Made by a program: the position numbers and the translations under genes
Assembly (NCBI RefSeq): GCF_000970345.1
Contig: NZ_LAQU01000009.1
Coordinates: forward strand, 62,001-126,000
Direction: 5' to 3'
Length of the DNA: 64,000 nucleotides
Origin: Robbsia andropogonis
GTDB lineage: Bacteria > Pseudomonadota > Gammaproteobacteria > Burkholderiales > Burkholderiaceae
Notes under the pieces: generated by a model
Database searches by the model: none
Seen by the model: only the letters and a program-made list of their open reading frames with translations
What the model was told of the DNA's origin: nothing
In this document: positions 17,224 to 26,399 of the stretch, piece after piece
Layout of the letters: the number at the start of each line of letters is the position of its first letter
How positions within the stretch are numbered: the first letter of the stretch is position 1

Positions 17224-19206
17224 TCAGACCGACTCCCCGAGCTGCTCCAGGATCGCGGGGTTTTCAAGCGTCGACGTATCTTGTGGCGCCGTCTCTCCTT
17301 TCGCCAGGCCCCGCAGCAGGCGACGCATGATCTTGCCGGAGCGCGTCTTCGGCAGGTTGTCGCCAAAGCGGATGTCCTTCGGCTTCGCGATCGGCCCGAT
17401 CTGCTTGCCCACCCAGGCACGCAATTCATTGGCGACCGCTTTCGCGTCGTCGCCCACCGGACGCGCGCCCTTCAACACGACGAACGAGACAATTGCCTCA
17501 CCGGTCGTATCGTCGGGCCGCCCCACCACCGCCGCCTCGGCAACCAGCGGATGCGCCACCAACGCGGATTCGATCTCCATGGTACCCATCCGATGCCCGG
17601 ACACATTCAGCACGTCGTCGATCCGGCCCATGATCGTGAAGTAACCGGTCTCCTTGTTGCGCACCGCCCCGTCGCCGGCAAGGTACAGCTTTCCGCCAAG
17701 TTCCTCGGGAAAATAGCTTTTCTTGAACCGTTCAGGATCGCCCCACACCGTGCGCAGCATCGCCGGCCAGGGCCGCTTGATGACGAGAATCCCGCCTTGC
17801 CCGTCCGCTACGTCCTGCCCCGTCTCGTCGACCACCGCGGCGGCGATGCCGGGCAGCGGCAACGTGCAGGAGCCCGGCACCAGTGGCGTCGCACCCGGCA
17901 TCGGCGCGATCACGTGCCCGCCCGTTTCGGTCTGCCAGAACGTATCGACCACGGGGCAACGGGCACCGCCCACCTGCTCGTAGTACCACATCCATGCTTC
18001 CGGATTGATCGGCTCGCCCACGGTGCCGAGTATCCGCAGCGACGACAGGTCGAATTGCCCCGGATGTACGGCCTTGTCCGCGTCGGCATACTTGATCAGC
18101 GACCGGATCGCGGTAGGGGCGGTGTAGAACACGCTGACCTTGTGCGCCTCGATCATTCGCCAGAAACGCGCCGCATCGGGATACGTCGGCACCCCTTCGA
18201 AGATCAGTTGCGTCGCACCCGCCGCCGTCGGTCCGTAGCAGATGTAGCTGTGACCGGTGATCCAGCCGATATCGGCGGTACACCAATAGACGTCCGATGG
18301 CTTGATATCGAACGACCAGCGCATGGTCTGCAATGCCCACAGCAGATAACCCGCCGTGCTGTGCTGCACCCCCTTGGGCTTGCCGGTCGAACCGGACGTG
18401 TACAAGATGAACAGCGGATGCTCGGCATCGACCCATTCCGGCTCGCATTCGATCGACTCGGCGGCCATCAGGTCATGCAGCCACAGATCGCGTCCGTCAT
18501 CCCAGGCAACCTCGCCGCCGGTGCGCTGGTAGACGATCACGGACTTCACCGCGTCGGTACCGCCGGCGGCCAGGGCTTCGTCGACAATCGCCTTCAACGG
18601 CAACGTGCGGCCCCCTCGCACCTGCTCGTCGGCGGTGATCACGGCTACTGCCGCCGCATCGACGATCCGCTCGTTCAACGACTTTGACGAAAACCCGCCG
18701 AAGACCACCGAATGCGTCGCGCCAATGCGCGCACACGCCTGCATCGCCACCACGCCTTCCACGGACATCGGCATGTAGATAACCACACGGTCGCCCTTGC
18801 GCACGCCGCGCGCCTTCAATGCATTGGCAAGCCGGCAGACGTCATCGCGCAGTGCGCGGTAGCTGACCGTGCGCACTGCGCCGTCGTCGGCCTCGAAGAT
18901 AAGCGCGGCCCGCTCACCCTGCCCCGCCTCGATGTGACGATCGAGACAGTTGTACGATGCATTCATCGTGCCGTCGGCGAACCAGCGATAAAAAGGCGCC
19001 TGGGTCTCGTCCAACACCTGCGAGAAAGGCGTGCGCCAGGTCAGGCCCTCGCGCGCGAGACGCGCCCAGAAACCTTCATAATCACGCGCCGCCTCAGCCA
19101 CCAGGGCGTGATAGGCCTCCATGCCTGCAATCGCGGCGTTCCGGGACACTTCCGGCGCGGGCGGGAATACACGATGTTCGTGCATGACTGACTCGATCGC
19201 CGTCAT
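17224..19206 (-). CDS. acs: Acetyl-CoA synthetase (AMP-forming)
   Basis: A 660-residue adenylate-forming enzyme that makes acetyl-CoA from acetate, ATP and CoA through acetyl-AMP. It shows the ATP-binding loop [13 protein letters not shown], the [10 protein letters not shown] motif of the acetate/AMP site, the hinge region near SGHRMGT and the catalytic lysine K625 in [10 protein letters not shown], the residue controlled by reversible acetylation in enteric Acs. Length matches the family. It is first in a leftward operon with the DUF4212 protein and the symporter, and diverges from fumarase across about 230 bases. Confidence 0.96.
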   Translation of the reverse strand: MTAIESVMHEHRVFPPAPEVSRNAAIAGMEAYHALVAEAARDYEGFWARLAREGLTWRTPFSQVLDETQAPFYRWFADGTMNASYNCLDRHIEAGQGERAALIFEADDGAVRTVSYRALRDDVCRLANALKARGVRKGDRVVIYMPMSVEGVVAMQACARIGATHSVVFGGFSSKSLNERIVDAAAVAVITADEQVRGGRTLPLKAIVDEALAAGGTDAVKSVIVYQRTGGEVAWDDGRDLWLHDLMAAESIECEPEWVDAEHPLFILYTSGSTGKPKGVQHSTAGYLLWALQTMRWSFDIKPSDVYWCTADIGWITGHSYICYGPTAAGATQLIFEGVPTYPDAARFWRMIEAHKVSVFYTAPTAIRSLIKYADADKAVHPGQFDLSSLRILGTVGEPINPEAWMWYYEQVGGARCPVVDTFWQTETGGHVIAPMPGATPLVPGSCTLPLPGIAAAVVDETGQDVADGQGGILVIKRPWPAMLRTVWGDPERFKKSYFPEELGGKLYLAGDGAVRNKETGYFTIMGRIDDVLNVSGHRMGTMEIESALVAHPLVAEAAVVGRPDDTTGEAIVSFVVLKGARPVGDDAKAVANELRAWVGKQIGPIAKPKDIRFGDNLPKTRSGKIMRRLLRGLAKGETAPQDTSTLENPAILEQLGESV

Positions 19207-19330
19207 GGCCTGTCTCCTTTTTTGTTAGTCCAAATACTATAAGTGCTGCCTCTTACCCCAATCTTACGCCGCATGGCGCGGGTACAGAAGGGACAACGCC
19301 GCGTATGCGGACAGGTCTCCCAATCGGCAG

Positions 19331-19358
19331 TGCGGCGACATGCCGCACCGCTGCGGCA
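19331..19358. repeat. Triple alternating inverted repeat in the acs-fumarase intergenic region
   Basis: TGCGGC (19331), GCCGCA (19342) and TGCGGCA (19352) alternate in orientation, so the middle copy can pair with either neighbour: TGCGGC-GACAT-GCCGCA or TGCCGCA-CCGC-TGCGGCA. The element lies between the divergent acs and fumarase starts, just upstream of a TACAAT hexamer at 19366-19371 that could be a -10 box for fumarase. It may be an operator or a mutually exclusive RNA hairpin pair. No binding protein can be named. Confidence 0.35.
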
Positions 19359-19436
19359 CAACGGGTACAATACGGCCCAAAAATCACGATATTTATTCCC
19401 CCCATTTGCCTGTTTTCCCATTCCCACGATACGAAC

Positions 19437-20960
19437 ATGACCGTCATCAAGCAGGAAGACCTGATCCAAAGCGTCGCGGATTCGTTGCAATACATCAGCT
19501 ACTACCATCCGCTGGACTATATCGAAGCCCTCGGCCGCGCCTACGAACGCGAGGCAAGTCCGGCCGCGAAAGACGCCATCGCGCAGATCCTGACAAACAG
19601 CCGGATGTGTGCGGAAGGCAAGCGCCCCATCTGCCAGGACACCGGTATCGTCACCATCTTCGTCAAGGTGGGCATGGATGTGCGCTGGGACGGCGCGACG
19701 ATGAGCGTGACGGACATGATCAATGAAGGCGTCCGCCGGGGCTACACCCACCCCGACAACGTCCTGCGCGCATCGATCGTCAGCCCGCCGGAAGGCGCCC
19801 GCAAGAACACCACCGACAATACGCCGGCCGTGATTCACTATGAGATCGTGCCCGGCGACAAGGTCGACATCCAGGTGGCGGCCAAGGGCGGCGGCTCGGA
19901 AAACAAGAGCAAGATGGCGATGCTGAATCCGTCCGACTCGATTGTCGACTGGGTGCTGAAGACGGTTCCGACGATGGGCGCCGGCTGGTGCCCGCCAGGC
20001 ATGCTCGGCATCGGCATCGGCGGCACCGCCGAAAAAGCGATGTTGATGGCAAAAGAGTCGCTGATGGAGTCGATCGACATCCAGGACATCATCGCCCGCG
20101 GTCCGCGGGACTGGATCGAGGAACTACGTGTCGAGCTCTACGAGAAGGTCAATGCACTGGGAATCGGCGCGCAAGGCCTCGGTGGCCTGGCAACGGTGCT
20201 CGATATCAAGATCCTGGCGGCCCCGACGCATGCGGCATCGAAGCCGGTCGCGATCATTCCGAACTGCGCCGCCACCCGCCATGCGCACTTCGTCCTGGAC
20301 GGCAGCGGGCCAGCCGAACTGACACCGCCACCACTCGACGCCTGGCCGCAGGTACAGTGGACGCCGGATACGAAGACCAGCCAGCGCGTGGATCTGGATA
20401 CGTTGACCCCGGAACAAGTGGCCGCATGGACGCCCGGCCAGACGCTGCTGCTGTCGGGCAAGATGCTGACCGGCCGTGACGCCGCGCACAAGCGCATTGC
20501 CGACATGCTGGCCAAAGGCGAGACGCTGCCGGTGGATTTCACGAACAAGGTCATTTACTACGTCGGCCCAGTCGACCCGGTGCGTGACGAGGCCGTGGGT
20601 CCGGCAGGGCCGACCACCGCGACCCGGATGGACAAGTTCACCGATCTGATGCTGAAGCAAACCGGTCTTATCTCGATGATTGGCAAGGCGGAGCGCGGCC
20701 CGGTCGCGATCGAGGCAATTCGCGAAAACAAAGCCGCCTACCTGATGGCGGTCGGTGGCGCTGCCTACCTCGTGTCGAAGGCGATTCGCAAGGCGCGGGT
20801 CGTGGCGTTCGAGGAGCTCGGCATGGAGGCCATCTATGAATTCGAGGTGGAAGACATGCCCGTGACCGTCGCCGTGGATTCGAAAGGTACCTCGGTACAC
20901 CAGACGGGGCCGAAGGAATGGCAGGCGAAGATCGGCAAGATTCCGGTCGCCACGGCCTGA
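19437..20960 (+). CDS. Fumarate hydratase class I (4Fe-4S)
   Basis: A 507-residue class I fumarase that interconverts fumarate and malate in the citric acid cycle. Iron-sulfur ligands are visible as cysteines in SRMCAEGKRPICQDTG and PNCAATRH, with active-site stretches GKMLTGRDAAHKR and YYVGPVDPVRDEAVGPAGPTTATRMDKF. ATG 19437 (MTVIKQEDLIQ) is the family start; a frame open from 19305 would prepend unrelated sequence. The gene diverges from acs and is followed by a strong terminator. Being iron-dependent, it fits the downstream iron block. Confidence 0.96.
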   Translation: MTVIKQEDLIQSVADSLQYISYYHPLDYIEALGRAYEREASPAAKDAIAQILTNSRMCAEGKRPICQDTGIVTIFVKVGMDVRWDGATMSVTDMINEGVRRGYTHPDNVLRASIVSPPEGARKNTTDNTPAVIHYEIVPGDKVDIQVAAKGGGSENKSKMAMLNPSDSIVDWVLKTVPTMGAGWCPPGMLGIGIGGTAEKAMLMAKESLMESIDIQDIIARGPRDWIEELRVELYEKVNALGIGAQGLGGLATVLDIKILAAPTHAASKPVAIIPNCAATRHAHFVLDGSGPAELTPPPLDAWPQVQWTPDTKTSQRVDLDTLTPEQVAAWTPGQTLLLSGKMLTGRDAAHKRIADMLAKGETLPVDFTNKVIYYVGPVDPVRDEAVGPAGPTTATRMDKFTDLMLKQTGLISMIGKAERGPVAIEAIRENKAAYLMAVGGAAYLVSKAIRKARVVAFEELGMEAIYEFEVEDMPVTVAVDSKGTSVHQTGPKEWQAKIGKIPVATA

Positions 20961-21073
20961 ACGCCGTGCCGGGAGGCGCAAACGAGAATGGGTACGATTA
21001 GCGCTTCCCCACGCATTTACACCGATATTTCGCAAAATTAGCGCAGATTTCACGGTAATTAGCCCAAAAATAG

Positions 21074-21106
21074 GCCAAGCCCGCGGTAAAAGGCTTGGCT
21101 TTTTTT
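21074..21106 (+). terminator. Rho-independent terminator after fumarase
   Basis: GCCAAGCC (21074-21081) pairs perfectly with GGCTTGGC (21092-21099) across a ten-base loop, followed at once by seven T. This is the clearest terminator in the window and ends the fumarase transcript. The rest of the 322-base gap (20961-21282) is AT-richer, with short repeats of the AATTAG/ATTAGC kind at 21030-21065. It shows no gene before the AAGGA ribosome site of bacterioferritin. Confidence 0.9.
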
Positions 21107-21282
21107 ACGCGAGCGATTATCGTGTGCGCATTCCCTGCGATACCGAAATTGCCATCACGCAACGCGGCCGGCAGCATGCGATCGACATACACGCCGGAGT
21201 GGGCCAGCCGCTTCTCGATCGCCCGCTGATCGCACTGCCCATACCTGTCTCACCGGCTGCGTGCTTAAAAAGGATAGTCCCG

Positions 21283-21762
21283 ATGAAAAGCGACCCAAAA
21301 GTCGTCGAATACCTCAATGCGCAGCTCAAGAACGAACTGACCGCGATCAACCAATATTTCCTGCACGCCCGGATGTACAAGCACTGGGGACTGGAATCGT
21401 TGGGCAAGAAGGAATACGACGAGTCGATCGGAGAAATGAAGCATGCGGACTGGTTGATCCAGCGCATTTTCATGCTGGATGGCCTGCCGAACCTGCAGGA
21501 TCTGCACAAACTGCTCGTGGGCGAAGACACACCGGAAATCCTGGCGAACGACCTGAAACTGGAATACCTTTCCCAGGCGACTTGCAAGGAATCGATCGCT
21601 TACTGCGAATCTGTTCGCGATTACGTCTCTCGTGAAATCTTCCAGAAAATCCTCGATGACACCGAGGAACATATAGACTGGCTCGAAACGCAGATCGAAT
21701 TGGTGACCAAGCTGACGCTGCCGAATTACCTGCAAAGCGCGATGGGCGGCATCAACGAATAA
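21283..21762 (+). CDS. bfr: Bacterioferritin
   Basis: A 159-residue iron-storage protein whose 24-mer shell oxidises and stores iron, with heme at subunit interfaces. In Escherichia coli numbering the ferroxidase ligands E18, Y25 (second shell), E51, H54, E94 and H130 are present, and M52 in GEMKHADW is the heme ligand. The position equivalent to E127 is threonine (DDTEEHIDW), an apparent change in the diiron site. Start 21283 follows AAAAAGGA; a longer open frame from 21124 has no family similarity. The bfd gene for its partner ferredoxin lies about 1.1 kb downstream, after murI. Confidence 0.95.
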   Translation: MKSDPKVVEYLNAQLKNELTAINQYFLHARMYKHWGLESLGKKEYDESIGEMKHADWLIQRIFMLDGLPNLQDLHKLLVGEDTPEILANDLKLEYLSQATCKESIAYCESVRDYVSREIFQKILDDTEEHIDWLETQIELVTKLTLPNYLQSAMGGINE

Positions 21763-21782
21763 ACCGGGATCGCTCCTCCCTC

Positions 21783-22766
21783 ATGCTTCACGACATCAAC
21801 CGCGCACGCCCGTCCCCGATGCCGGCAACCGGTGACGCCACCGCGCCAGTTGGCGTGTTCGACTCGGGCGTGGGGGGGTTGTCGGTCGTACGCGCGATCC
21901 GACAAGTCCTGCCGGACGAGCGGGTGCTGTACTGTGCGGACGCTCGATATAACCCCTATGGCGACCGGAGCGAGGCGTTTGTCATCGACCGAACGCTAGC
22001 GATAGGGGAATGGCTGCTTGCCCAGGGCGTGAAAGCCGTCGTCGTTGCATGCAACACCGCGACAACGATTGCCGTCAGCGCGTTGCGCGACGCCCTGCCC
22101 ATACCTGTGGTCGGGGTGGAGCCCGGTGTCAAACCGGCGGTTGCGGCATCCCGATCGGGCGTCGCCGGCGTGCTCGCGACGGCCGGCACGCTTCGCAGCA
22201 CTAGCTTCCAGCGCCTGGTTCTAGAACACGCCGGAGGCGCCCGCCTGATCTGCACGGCAGGCCATGGCCTGGTGGAAGCGATCGAATCACGTGACCTCGC
22301 GTCATCCGCGCTCCGCGCCCGGCTTATGGACTACCTGCTGCCGATGCTGGACGCCGGCGCGGACACACTGGCGCTGGGCTGCACTCATTATCCCTTTCTC
22401 ACCCCGTTGATCGACGAGTTGACCGAAGGTCGCTTGCACATCATCGATAACGGCACTCCGGTCGCCCTGCAATTAGCACGGCGCCTCGATGCTCACGGAC
22501 TACGTGCCAGACCGTCGCACGGCGCCGTGACGAGCGCCGCAACCCACGTCGATTCAGACGATGACGGCGTCTACCTCGCGCCCGCTACCGCCCCGCTGAT
22601 CCTGTGTTGCACCGGCGATACGACCACACTTGATTGGCTCGCCCGTCAGGCATGCGGTGAAAATCTTTCATCCGCCGCCACCGTCGATATCCGCTCGCCG
22701 CTGACAGCGGCGGACCGCCCTTTTCTCAGCCTGCACAGTGCACCTGCCACCGTTCGATCTTTGTAA
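21783..22766 (+). CDS. murI: Glutamate racemase
   Basis: A 327-residue enzyme that makes D-glutamate for peptidoglycan. It begins with the family segment VGVFDSGVGGLSVVRAI. The two catalytic cysteines lie in VVACNTATT and LGCTHYPFL. Conserved NPYGDRS is also present. It is somewhat longer than the typical 265-290 residues, with a hydrophilic N-terminal extension and a disordered stretch near 240-260. The start is 21783 or the internal ATG 21819; neither has a strong ribosome site. It follows bfr by 20 bases, so it probably shares its transcript. Confidence 0.95.
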   Translation: MLHDINRARPSPMPATGDATAPVGVFDSGVGGLSVVRAIRQVLPDERVLYCADARYNPYGDRSEAFVIDRTLAIGEWLLAQGVKAVVVACNTATTIAVSALRDALPIPVVGVEPGVKPAVAASRSGVAGVLATAGTLRSTSFQRLVLEHAGGARLICTAGHGLVEAIESRDLASSALRARLMDYLLPMLDAGADTLALGCTHYPFLTPLIDELTEGRLHIIDNGTPVALQLARRLDAHGLRARPSHGAVTSAATHVDSDDDGVYLAPATAPLILCCTGDTTTLDWLARQACGENLSSAATVDIRSPLTAADRPFLSLHSAPATVRSL

Positions 22767-22817
22767 CACCCCTGACGGCAGGGATATGCTTTCCATCTTG
22801 CCAAGTCGCTTGCAATG

Positions 22818-22836
22818 AATGATAATAATTCGCATT
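22818..22836. promoter_or_regulatory. Fur box-like site upstream of bfd
   Basis: AATGATAATAATTCGCATT resembles the 19-base ferric uptake regulator site (GATAATGATAATCATTATC) in its ATGATAAT core and AT-rich partial dyad. It lies about 30 bases before the bfd ATG, where Fur would block transcription when iron is plentiful. bfd is a classic Fur target. The prediction is by eye. Confidence 0.6.
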
Positions 22837-22864
22837 AACGGCTTTCAAGGGGCGGTGGCCCATT

Positions 22865-23101
22865 ATGATCGTTTGTGTGTGCAAGGCCATTTCGGATCGG
22901 CAACTACGTGCTTCGATTGAAGCGGGGAACAATTCGTTTGATGCGCTGCAATTCGAGCATGGTGTCGCTACGTGCTGTGGCCGTTGTGAAGAAGCGGTTC
23001 ACGATGTGCTGGAAGGCCGGGAAATCGGTTGTAGCCGACGCAGCGCCGCAGCGAACAGCAGTGCGGCACCGGTAGTGTTCTACGCGACCATCGCGGCGTG
23101 A
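22865..23101 (+). CDS. bfd: Bacterioferritin-associated ferredoxin
   Basis: A 78-residue [2Fe-2S] protein that delivers electrons to bacterioferritin to release stored iron. The four cluster cysteines are in CVC near the N-terminus (C4 and C6) and CCGRC (second and last cysteines) about 35 residues later, the fer2_BFD spacing. The tail after residue 60 is poorly conserved, Ser/Ala-rich sequence. A Fur-like site lies immediately upstream, so expression should rise in iron starvation. It sits between murI and tonB. Confidence 0.92.
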   Translation: MIVCVCKAISDRQLRASIEAGNNSFDALQFEHGVATCCGRCEEAVHDVLEGREIGCSRRSAAANSSAAPVVFYATIAA

Positions 23102-23480
23102 TCCGTTACCGGCGTGGCGCAGGCTGCGTCCCCGGATAGTGAGTCCTGGTCACCGGCAACGCACAGCGTGCGCCGTCTTCACATCGCCGTAACATACCCT
23201 GCCACGGCGGCGTATTTGCGATAATGTCGCGCAACTGTCATGGCACGCTGTCATCTCTTTTGCCGCGGAGTCACTGGAAGCTCTGACAACACATCGAAAT
23301 CCGATAATTCGCTTCCAATATTGCCAGAGCAAAAGCTGACCGATCGTGCGCTTCCTTGCATTTTTTGCGATGTCGTTGAAGTGAAGTCGTTTCTGATCCA
23401 TTCTTTAGAATCATGATCCATCGCTCTGCTTTTCGTCGCGCGCATGACTTGGCGCGCTTCTTCCGTGGAGCCCATGCCGC
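23102..23480. other. Intergenic region before tonB
   Basis: These 379 bases contain no gene I can support; a short reverse-strand frame (23150-23401) has no recognisable features. The second half is AT-richer and presumably carries the tonB promoter. TAGAAT at 23406-23411 could be a -10 box, but no -35 at a good distance was found and no clear Fur site was seen. Confidence 0.5.
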
Positions 23481-24200
23481 ATGAGCGACGTCTTATCCTC
23501 ACCGAACGGACCGGACGGTTTTCCGGCGCGTGGTCTACCAACGCAGCGCAATTCGACGCTCCTTGCCGCGGGTGCGGTGGTGGCCTTGCATGCCGCGATC
23601 ATTGCGGCCATCCTGCTGAACAACAAGCCGCCTCCGATCAAAGAGGTGCCCGCTCGCATTGTCACAGCCACATTGATTGCGCCCGAGCCGGCGCCGGTTC
23701 CGGTCGCACGGCCGGAACCACCCAAGGCGGAGCAAAAGCCGGTCGTCAAGCCGCCACCGCCGAAGCCGGTCATGCGCAAGCCGACCCCACACCCGACATC
23801 GACGCCTACGCCCGTTGCCGCCACGCCACCAGAGCCCGCGCCGCCCCCCACGCCGGCGACGCCCGCGCCCACGCCTCCCGCACCAGCACCAGCACCCGCG
23901 CCGGCGATCGATCCGAACGTGCCAAAGAATGTCCGGCACCTGACCTGCGCCGGAACCCGGCCGGAGTACCCGGCCCTGTCAAGTCGACGCGGCGAGACCG
24001 GCACGGTGGTCATCCAGTTCGTGGTGGATACGCATGGCAAGGTGGAAAGTGCTCGCGTGAAGACCAGCAGCGGTTATGACCGTCTGGACGAAGCCGCGCG
24101 GCAGGCAGCGTTGTCCAGCCCCTGCACCCCCTATATGGAAGGCGGCACGGCCGTGAAAGCGATCACGGAACGGCCCTATAGCTTCAGTTTGTCCGACTAG
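23481..24200 (+). CDS. tonB: TonB energy-transducing protein
   Basis: A 239-residue periplasm-spanning protein. It has a short cytoplasmic N-terminus, one membrane anchor (LLAAGAVVALHAAIIAAILL), a proline-rich spacer of about 100 residues (many PEP, PKP and PAP repeats) and a C-terminal TonB domain (YPALSSRRGETGTVVIQFVVDTHGKV). It transmits proton-motive force from ExbB-ExbD to outer-membrane receptors for siderophores and heme. It is followed in order by exbB and exbD, the usual operon. Confidence 0.95.
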   Translation: MSDVLSSPNGPDGFPARGLPTQRNSTLLAAGAVVALHAAIIAAILLNNKPPPIKEVPARIVTATLIAPEPAPVPVARPEPPKAEQKPVVKPPPPKPVMRKPTPHPTSTPTPVAATPPEPAPPPTPATPAPTPPAPAPAPAPAIDPNVPKNVRHLTCAGTRPEYPALSSRRGETGTVVIQFVVDTHGKVESARVKTSSGYDRLDEAARQAALSSPCTPYMEGGTAVKAITERPYSFSLSD

Positions 24201-24283
24201 CACCCGTCCCTGCCGGCGGCGCATTCCGCCCGCAGGGGAAGAACGACCTACATACGCATACACACATACGCGAAGGAACTGTA

Positions 24284-25000
24284 ATGCAAGACTATGGCAT
24301 CGCCCACGTATGGGCCCAAGGCGACTTCGTTACCCGCGGCATCGCCCTGCTGCTGCTGATCATGTCAGTCCTGTCCTGGACCGTCATTATCGTCAAGTCC
24401 TGGCAGGCATGGCGCCTGACACGCCTGTCGCGTACCGCGGAACAGGATTTTTGGCATTCGGGTGATCTCGAGGATGGCATCAAGCGGATCGGCGGCAGCG
24501 CGGACAATCCGTACGCGCAGCTGGCGCTCACAGGCAAGGACGCCGTCGACCATCACCAGCAGAACGACAAAGAACTACATGGCGGCATGAGCACCAGTGA
24601 TTGGGTCGCGCGTTGCCTGAAGAGCACGATGGATGAAATCGTCGCGCGCATGCAAGCCGGCCTGGCGGTGCTCGCGTCCATCGGCAGCACGGCGCCGTTT
24701 GTCGGTTTGTTCGGCACCGTGTGGGGCATTTATCACGCACTGCTGGCAATTGGCGCGAGCGGACAGACGTCGATCGACCATGTTGCCGGCCCGGTAGGAG
24801 AATCGCTGATCATGACCGCATTCGGTCTGTTCGTCGCGATTCCGGCGGTGCTCGGTTATAACGCATTGACGCGCTCGAACAAGGCGAGCGTGACAAAGCT
24901 GAACCGTTTCGTGCATGGCCTGCATGCGTACTTCGTCACCGGCTCGCGCGTACGCCCGACACGCCGCGAAGGGCTGCGTCTGGCGACCCGCGCGCAATAA
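24284..25000 (+). CDS. exbB: ExbB, MotA/TolQ/ExbB family proton channel
   Basis: A 238-residue membrane protein with three predicted helices: residues about 15-40, then two in the second half around GLAVLASIGSTAPFVGLFGTVWGIYHAL and ESLIMTAFGLFVAIPAVLGYNAL. These two contain the conserved proton-channel motifs of the family. A GAAGGAA ribosome site precedes the ATG. It forms the pentameric channel that, with ExbD, energises TonB. Located 83 bases after tonB and 78 before exbD. Confidence 0.95.
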   Translation: MQDYGIAHVWAQGDFVTRGIALLLLIMSVLSWTVIIVKSWQAWRLTRLSRTAEQDFWHSGDLEDGIKRIGGSADNPYAQLALTGKDAVDHHQQNDKELHGGMSTSDWVARCLKSTMDEIVARMQAGLAVLASIGSTAPFVGLFGTVWGIYHALLAIGASGQTSIDHVAGPVGESLIMTAFGLFVAIPAVLGYNALTRSNKASVTKLNRFVHGLHAYFVTGSRVRPTRREGLRLATRAQ

Positions 25001-25078
25001 AGCTGTTTTTTATTTATCCCGATATTCGTGCGCGGCCACCGTGCCGCCACACCGTAACGCACCACGCGGAGAACTGCG

Positions 25079-25501
25079 ATGTCCATGGGCCCATTTGAAG
25101 GGGACAGCGACGAAGGGCTGATGAACGAGATCAACATGACGCCGCTTGTCGACGTGATGTTGGTGCTGTTGATCATCTTCCTGGTCACGATCCCCGTGAT
25201 GAACAACGCGGTCAAGATCGACTTGCCGCAAGCCAGCACCCAGCCGCTGAACCAAAAACCGGCTTTCATCGACGTCTCGATTAAGGCAGACGGGACGATC
25301 TTCTGGGACAAGAGCGCGGTTGACGACGCATCGCTCGCCACGCGCGTGGACGCCGCGGCGAAGCAGACGCCACAACCTGAGGTGCACTTGCGTGCGGACA
25401 AGAACGTTCGCTACGAGCGGGTCGCGCAATTCATGGCCGCCGCTGAAAATGGCGGTTTGAGCAAAATCGGATTCGTGACAGATCCAGCGCCGAGGAAGTG
25501 A
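25079..25501 (+). CDS. exbD: ExbD, TolR/ExbD family energising protein
   Basis: A 140-residue protein with a cytoplasmic N-terminus, one membrane helix and a periplasmic domain. The segment NMTPLVDVMLVLLIIFLVTIP contains the essential membrane aspartate, and the DLPQA motif follows it. The DKNVRYERVAQFMAAAENGG stretch is the usual periplasmic signature. It completes the tonB-exbB-exbD operon. Confidence 0.95.
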   Translation: MSMGPFEGDSDEGLMNEINMTPLVDVMLVLLIIFLVTIPVMNNAVKIDLPQASTQPLNQKPAFIDVSIKADGTIFWDKSAVDDASLATRVDAAAKQTPQPEVHLRADKNVRYERVAQFMAAAENGGLSKIGFVTDPAPRK

Positions 25502-25544
25502 GATCCTCCCGCCAGACCGATTACACCCGCATTCTGGTCAGTAG

Positions 25545-25575
25545 CGCCCACCATTGTCGTACCGGTGGGCGTATT
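25545..25575 (+). terminator. Possible terminator after exbD
   Basis: CGCCCACC (25545-25552) pairs perfectly with GGTGGGCG (25564-25571) across an 11-base loop, 43 bases after the exbD stop. Only a short T-rich stretch (TATTTC) follows, so termination may be weak or the hairpin may protect the transcript end. Confidence 0.5.
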
Positions 25576-25723
25576 TCATGAATGCGCAACCCGCTGCACC
25601 CCCTTTACGACCATGCGACAATGCCGGACAGCACCGCATAGGTGCTTTTTTATCGGCATAAGCGTCATCGGCCGCTCGGCGCCTTTCGCGGCACCGTGCC
25701 CGCTGGAAGACAGGAGGTCCACC

Positions 25724-26221
25724 GTGAACTACGAACATTTGGTCCAGATCAACGACCCACTTAATCCCCTGTTGGGAACGCTGTCACTTGGTCAGCTATG
25801 GCAAGGCCTCGTCTTGCGAGCGGAACAACCACAACGCTTCGTGTTGGGACTCGAGAAATGCACGATCCTGTCCCGGGCCGGCAACGTCATGGAGCGTGAA
25901 CTGGTCTATGGTCCGTCGGCAACGGTGCGGGATCGCGTCACGCTACGTCCGTACGAATCAATCGAATATATGATCGATGCCACGACAGAACACGTCGGAG
26001 GCAGCCTGACGATGTCGATCGAGGCGCCCGACGAAGCGCAATTATTCGTCCGCTTTGCTTATCGTACGTCATTGGCAAGTGGCGACCAGGCGGACCCCGA
26101 ACGCACGAGCGAATTCGTCAAGTCCGCTTATCGGGAATCGGATATCGATACGATTCGCGTGATTCGTCAGATGGCGGAGCGCGGTGACTTGGACACCGCA
26201 CCAACAGGCCCCACGCACTGA
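25724..26221 (+). CDS. DUF1857 (AtaL-like, SRPBCC-type) protein
   Basis: A 165-residue soluble protein that starts at GTG 25724, set by a near-perfect AGGAGGT ribosome site six bases upstream; the longer open frame from 25565 is not needed. It begins NYEHLVQINDPLNPLLGTLSLGQLWQGLVLRAEQP, and GLEKCTIL and the segment ending TLRPYESIEYMID follow. This is the DUF1857/AtaL-like pattern, a START-like fold with a hydrophobic pocket. Its molecular function is not established. Position between exbD and hemP puts it in the iron block. Confidence 0.75.
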   Translation: MNYEHLVQINDPLNPLLGTLSLGQLWQGLVLRAEQPQRFVLGLEKCTILSRAGNVMERELVYGPSATVRDRVTLRPYESIEYMIDATTEHVGGSLTMSIEAPDEAQLFVRFAYRTSLASGDQADPERTSEFVKSAYRESDIDTIRVIRQMAERGDLDTAPTGPTH

Positions 26222-26338
26222 CGTTCAACAGCGATTGCGCACATAGCGTGAAATGCGTGCTTCCGCTCGGAACAACATGGAAAGCGGTCTGCGGAACACG
26301 TTCAAAAAACTACTTGAGCGACGCAAATTTCGCTTGCG

Positions 26339-26357
26339 AATGGGAATGGTTCTCATT
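26339..26357. promoter_or_regulatory. Fur box-like site upstream of hemP
   Basis: AATGGGAATGGTTCTCATT contains the half-sites AATG and CATT with the internal GAATGGTTCTC seen in many beta-proteobacterial Fur sites. It lies 42 bases upstream of the hemP ATG and is followed by AT-rich TTAATATAAC, which could be the -10 region. Iron-repressed hemP expression is the expected consequence. Confidence 0.65.
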
Positions 26358-26399
26358 TAATATAACCCCATCGTCGCCGCTTACAGAGCCCAGCACACT

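Noticed and set aside
17223-17429. Longer start for the DUF4212 gene extending into acs
   Set aside because: The extension reads antisense-like Arg-rich sequence in a shifted frame of acs, and the GTG one base after the acs stop gives the family start.
23150-23401. 83-residue reverse-strand reading frame before tonB
   Set aside because: Its composition is not coding-like (many Arg, Cys and Ser), with no recognisable domain or neighbour logic; treated as intergenic.
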